This document shows, in pieces, positions 33,501 through 35,229 of a stretch of DNA of 35,229 bases. Source of the DNA: Acanthaster planci (Eukaryota > Echinodermata > Asteroidea > Valvatida > Acanthasteridae); assembly GCF_001949145.1 (NCBI RefSeq), contig NW_019091390.1:671222-706450 (forward strand), given 5' to 3'. A model generated the notes under the pieces. It ran no database searches. It was not told where the DNA came from and saw only the letters and a program-made list of their open reading frames with translations. The position numbers and the translations under genes are program-made. Each line of letters starts with the position of its first letter. Position 1 is the stretch's first letter.

Positions 33501-34668
33501 AGTAGTAATTTGTAGTATTATGTAGGGTTACGGTTAATGTACCTTGGGCCGGCATTAGGTACATGTAGGGTTGATGTTAATGGGGTTGCCCAACCTTAAT
33601 CTCTGCGAATACATGTACTGGCATGGTTGCCATGCCAGTCAATTTGTTGTGTTCGCACAGCGCTGATTATATCTACAAGTACTGAATTACCTATAGGCTT
33701 AACCCAGGCCTATGGGGATTTTGTTGTTTTATTAAACTAAGATCTTTGCTGTATTTGTCCAAATCCAAGTTCTCAAAAGGTCGGACCCTGTGCCTTTCGT
33801 GGTTTGCCTATTTCAGGTCACTCCAACACGGGCATTTCACAACAGTGCGCCTCCAAGAGTTTGCAACACACTGGCCAATCACAGTGCACGAAATTTGTCG
33901 ACCCAATGTGCGCGCTATGATTGGCCAATGCGTTGCAAATTCTTGGAGACGCACTATTGTGAATCGCCCACATTAAATGAGCCTTTAGTTAAGCAGCTGT
34001 CTACTTCTTCCCTTTTACAGCACTTTTGGCTATGAGTCTTGAACTCCTGTGGGAAATAGGGCTGTGATAAAATCGTCCGTGAGTTTTGAAGGGTTGGAAA
34101 AGTGGAGAAAGGTACATCCTAGCCACTGTGACTTCCCATTGGGCTTGAGGCTACTTGAAAAAATTAACGTTCAAACTAAGCCACTGATTTCCCTAGTCAG
34201 TTGGATATTTTAGAGGATTTAGGATTGTGTCATGCAAAAATATCCCACCAGTCAGTTAGATTTAAGTACAATTTCTACATGTGCTACAAGTATGCACTTA
34301 CTGAATGCCTTCTTGGGTTCCACCAAGTTGACAGTGAAGTTTAAGCCCACGGGCAGGTCCTTGAACTCTTTGGCTACTTCAAAGTGGCGGGATCCGATCA
34401 TGCTCTTCCCGTTGATGGCCTCAATGTGGTCGCCCACCAGCACTTCGGCCACACCCTCCATGACGCTGTTCTCCTTGATGCGCTTGATGAAGGCGTAGCC
34501 CGCCCCGTTGTCAGTGATGGTCAGCCCCAGCGAGGCGTCCGACTTCAGGCACTCGATGGCCTTCGTCGGCCCCTTCACGTGCGCCACAATGAGATCTTCC
34601 AGGCCTATCTGACCTCCCAGGAGCCTCTCCATGTCCACTTTGTGGGTGTTGAGCGTGCAGAACAGGAT
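24563..34668 (-). CDS. GIPC: GIPC-family PDZ adaptor, last four coding exons (5' end outside window)
   Basis: Exons on the minus strand are 34668-34302, 29674-29538, 27476-27395 and 24714-24563 (TGA at 24565-24563). All have GT-AG borders and agreeing phases, giving 245 residues of a protein that is about 330 in vertebrates. GIPC proteins link receptor tails, through their PDZ domain, to myosin VI and endosomal trafficking. Residues 1-35 ([20 protein letters not shown]) end the N-terminal GH1 region. The PDZ domain follows at about 36-118 with the binding loop LGLT, then [13 protein letters not shown] and [24 protein letters not shown] leads to the C-terminal GH2 domain (about 165-245: [13 protein letters not shown], then [12 protein letters not shown]), the myosin VI-binding part in the family. 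The exon coding the proline-rich N-terminus and HTQLAHG-type sequence is absent up to 35229. Which vertebrate paralogue (GIPC1, 2 or 3) is nearest cannot be decided. Confidence 0.93.
24715..27394 (-). other. GIPC intron
   Basis: No other gene was recognised in this 2.7-kb intron. It contains two C10 runs followed by A-runs (25113-25122 and 26110-26119). Confidence 0.7.
27211..27261. repeat. 20-bp tandem repeat, about 2.5 copies
   Basis: AACTATGAAATTCTATGAAA is repeated without change from 27211 to 27250, with a further half unit. It is intronic in the GIPC gene. Confidence 0.9.
27850..27910. ncRNA. near-perfect 25-bp hairpin with 11-base loop (possible small-RNA precursor or foldback)
   Basis: Arms 27850-27874 and 27886-27910 are reverse complements with one mismatch (core CCTAACAGTCCTCAATCCT), around loop TCACCTGTTGG. 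The 61-base length and pairing resemble a microRNA or siRNA hairpin, but such perfection also fits a young palindromic element. It lies in the GIPC intron 29537-27477. No expression evidence exists here, so an RNA gene is only one option. Confidence 0.4.
27990..33185. repeat. clusters of TACATGTA palindromes in GIPC introns
   Basis: TACATGTA and TACATGTACATGTA words are dense near 28000-28130, 30425, 30860-30880, 31018-31085, 31480-31660, 32510-32530 and 33030-33185. They are scarce left of about 20 kb. Overlapping palindromes such as GTACATGTACATGTAC form short self-complementary arrays. Confidence 0.7.
28177..28397. mobile_element. degraded inverted-repeat element
   Basis: TTCCAGAAATTAGGGGCCCC and CTGCTACATCTGAC on the left face the right arm, which read inward gives TTCCGGAAATTAAGGATCCC and CTGCCACATCTGAC. 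The right arm has an extra T-run between the blocks. It is non-coding and intronic. Confidence 0.5.
33226..33539. repeat. imperfect inverted repeat with TAACC-type ends
   Basis: TTAACCCTAACC at the left faces ATTAACCGTAACCC read inward from the right. Both arms contain AGTACTACA and TACTAAGT words. The match is patchy, so this may be a decayed transposon. Confidence 0.35.
33830..33969. mobile_element. 140-bp foldback element
   Basis: GGGCATTTCACAACAGTGCG continuing CCTCCAAGAGTTTGCAAC and ACTGGCCAATCA on the left is mirrored by the inward-read right arm GGGCGATTCACAATAGTGCG, TCTCCAAGAATTTGCAAC and ATTGGCCAATCA. The arms fill almost the whole element, so a transcript would form one long hairpin. 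It is non-coding, in a GIPC intron. Confidence 0.75.
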
Positions 34669-35229
34669 CTGCAAAATGTGACGACAGACGATTCATTTAA
34701 GACAATCTGTAGGGCCCACAACTGAGTGTGCACAAAAGCAGTGCGAAAAACCATTATTGCATGTAGATCTTGGTCCATATGAGCTGTGACATACAAGTAG
34801 GATTATCCTATTGATTATCCTACAATGTACGTACATGTCCTTTTTGAGAAAAATGAGCCTGCCTGTCAAGCAACATACAGTTAATAACAAAATGCTTGCC
34901 TATTTATTTATCTGTTCATCCAGCAGCACAATCGTAACAATTGCAGGATGATAATAAGTGAAGAAGACAGTGAAGAAATGTTCAGTTTTAGAGGTGGGAG
35001 GAAAACCACGGATAAACGTTTCGGGAAAACCCACAGACTCAGGTAGCGACTGAAAACCAAATCCACACATGGACCAAGCCGGATTCGAACCCAGGCCCCC
35101 AGAAGTGGAAGGCAAGGAATGAAACACTGCACTAACCTGACTCTCTGTATGTAAACGATAGCTGATCTCGGGGAAGAATGCAGTCACATGGTAATTTGAC
35201 TCCTTTGGATCAGACCCTATTAACCCTAA
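34669..35229 (-). other. GIPC intron reaching the window edge
   Basis: A 3' splice site (TTTTGCAG) precedes 34668 on the minus strand. No exon of the GIPC N-terminus is found from there to 35229, so the intron continues past the edge. Confidence 0.7.
34975..35150 (-). mobile_element. tRNA-derived SINE with a V-domain-like centre
   Basis: On the minus strand the head has TCAGGTTAGTGCAGTG (A-box region) and GGTTCGAATCCGGC (perfect B box). It is followed by TGTGTGGATTTGG, CTGTGGGTTTTCCCG and GTGGTTTTCCTCCCACC. On the plus strand these read GGTGGGAGGAAAACCAC and CGGGAAAACCCACAG, resembling the conserved central domain of V-SINEs in aquatic animals. The assignment to that superfamily is from memory of the consensus. 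Confidence 0.6.

Larger units (their letters stand above)
29675..34301 (-). other. GIPC intron
   Basis: This 4.6-kb intron contains no recognised exon of another gene. Besides palindrome clusters it has a G10 run (29827-29836), an imperfect inverted repeat (33226-33539) and a foldback element (33830-33969). Confidence 0.65.

Overview
The window is animal nuclear DNA. It has spliced genes with GT-AG introns plus one AT-AC intron, long AT-rich non-coding stretches, tRNA-derived SINEs, and many short inverted-repeat elements. Compact introns, frequent TACATGTA palindromes and the protein similarities suit a marine invertebrate, perhaps a non-vertebrate deuterostome. The species cannot be fixed from sequence alone. 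Three genes were rebuilt by joining exons whose phases agree at every junction, and a fourth is represented by one possible first exon.

Layout. Positions 1-4541 are mostly non-coding. They hold a possible minus-strand first exon (801-865) and three short inverted-repeat transposons, two with visible target duplications. Positions 4542-9467 (minus) hold a complete nine-exon SLC25-type mitochondrial carrier of 281 residues. Its seventh intron (5188-5854) is a U12-type AT-AC intron carrying a large palindromic tRNA-like element. Positions 9468-9926 are a likely shared divergent promoter. Positions 9927-18997 (plus) hold GTF2F1, the large subunit of TFIIF (RAP74), in 13 coding exons totalling 541 residues. 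A 468-base assembly gap lies in one intron and appears to hide no exon. Positions 18998-24562 contain the facing 3' ends of GTF2F1 and GIPC and a probable long GIPC 3' UTR. Positions 24563-34668 (minus) hold the last four coding exons of a GIPC-family PDZ adaptor, whose 5' exons lie beyond the right edge. A V-SINE-like element sits near the right end.

The genes are unrelated housekeeping genes: RNA polymerase II transcription, mitochondrial metabolite transport, and endosomal or receptor trafficking. No operon-like or dedicated gene system is visible. The most notable points are the U12-type intron in an unassigned mitochondrial carrier, the palindromic element inside it, a near-perfect 25-bp hairpin in a GIPC intron, and a varied set of non-autonomous transposons, one ending 9 bases from a splice donor.
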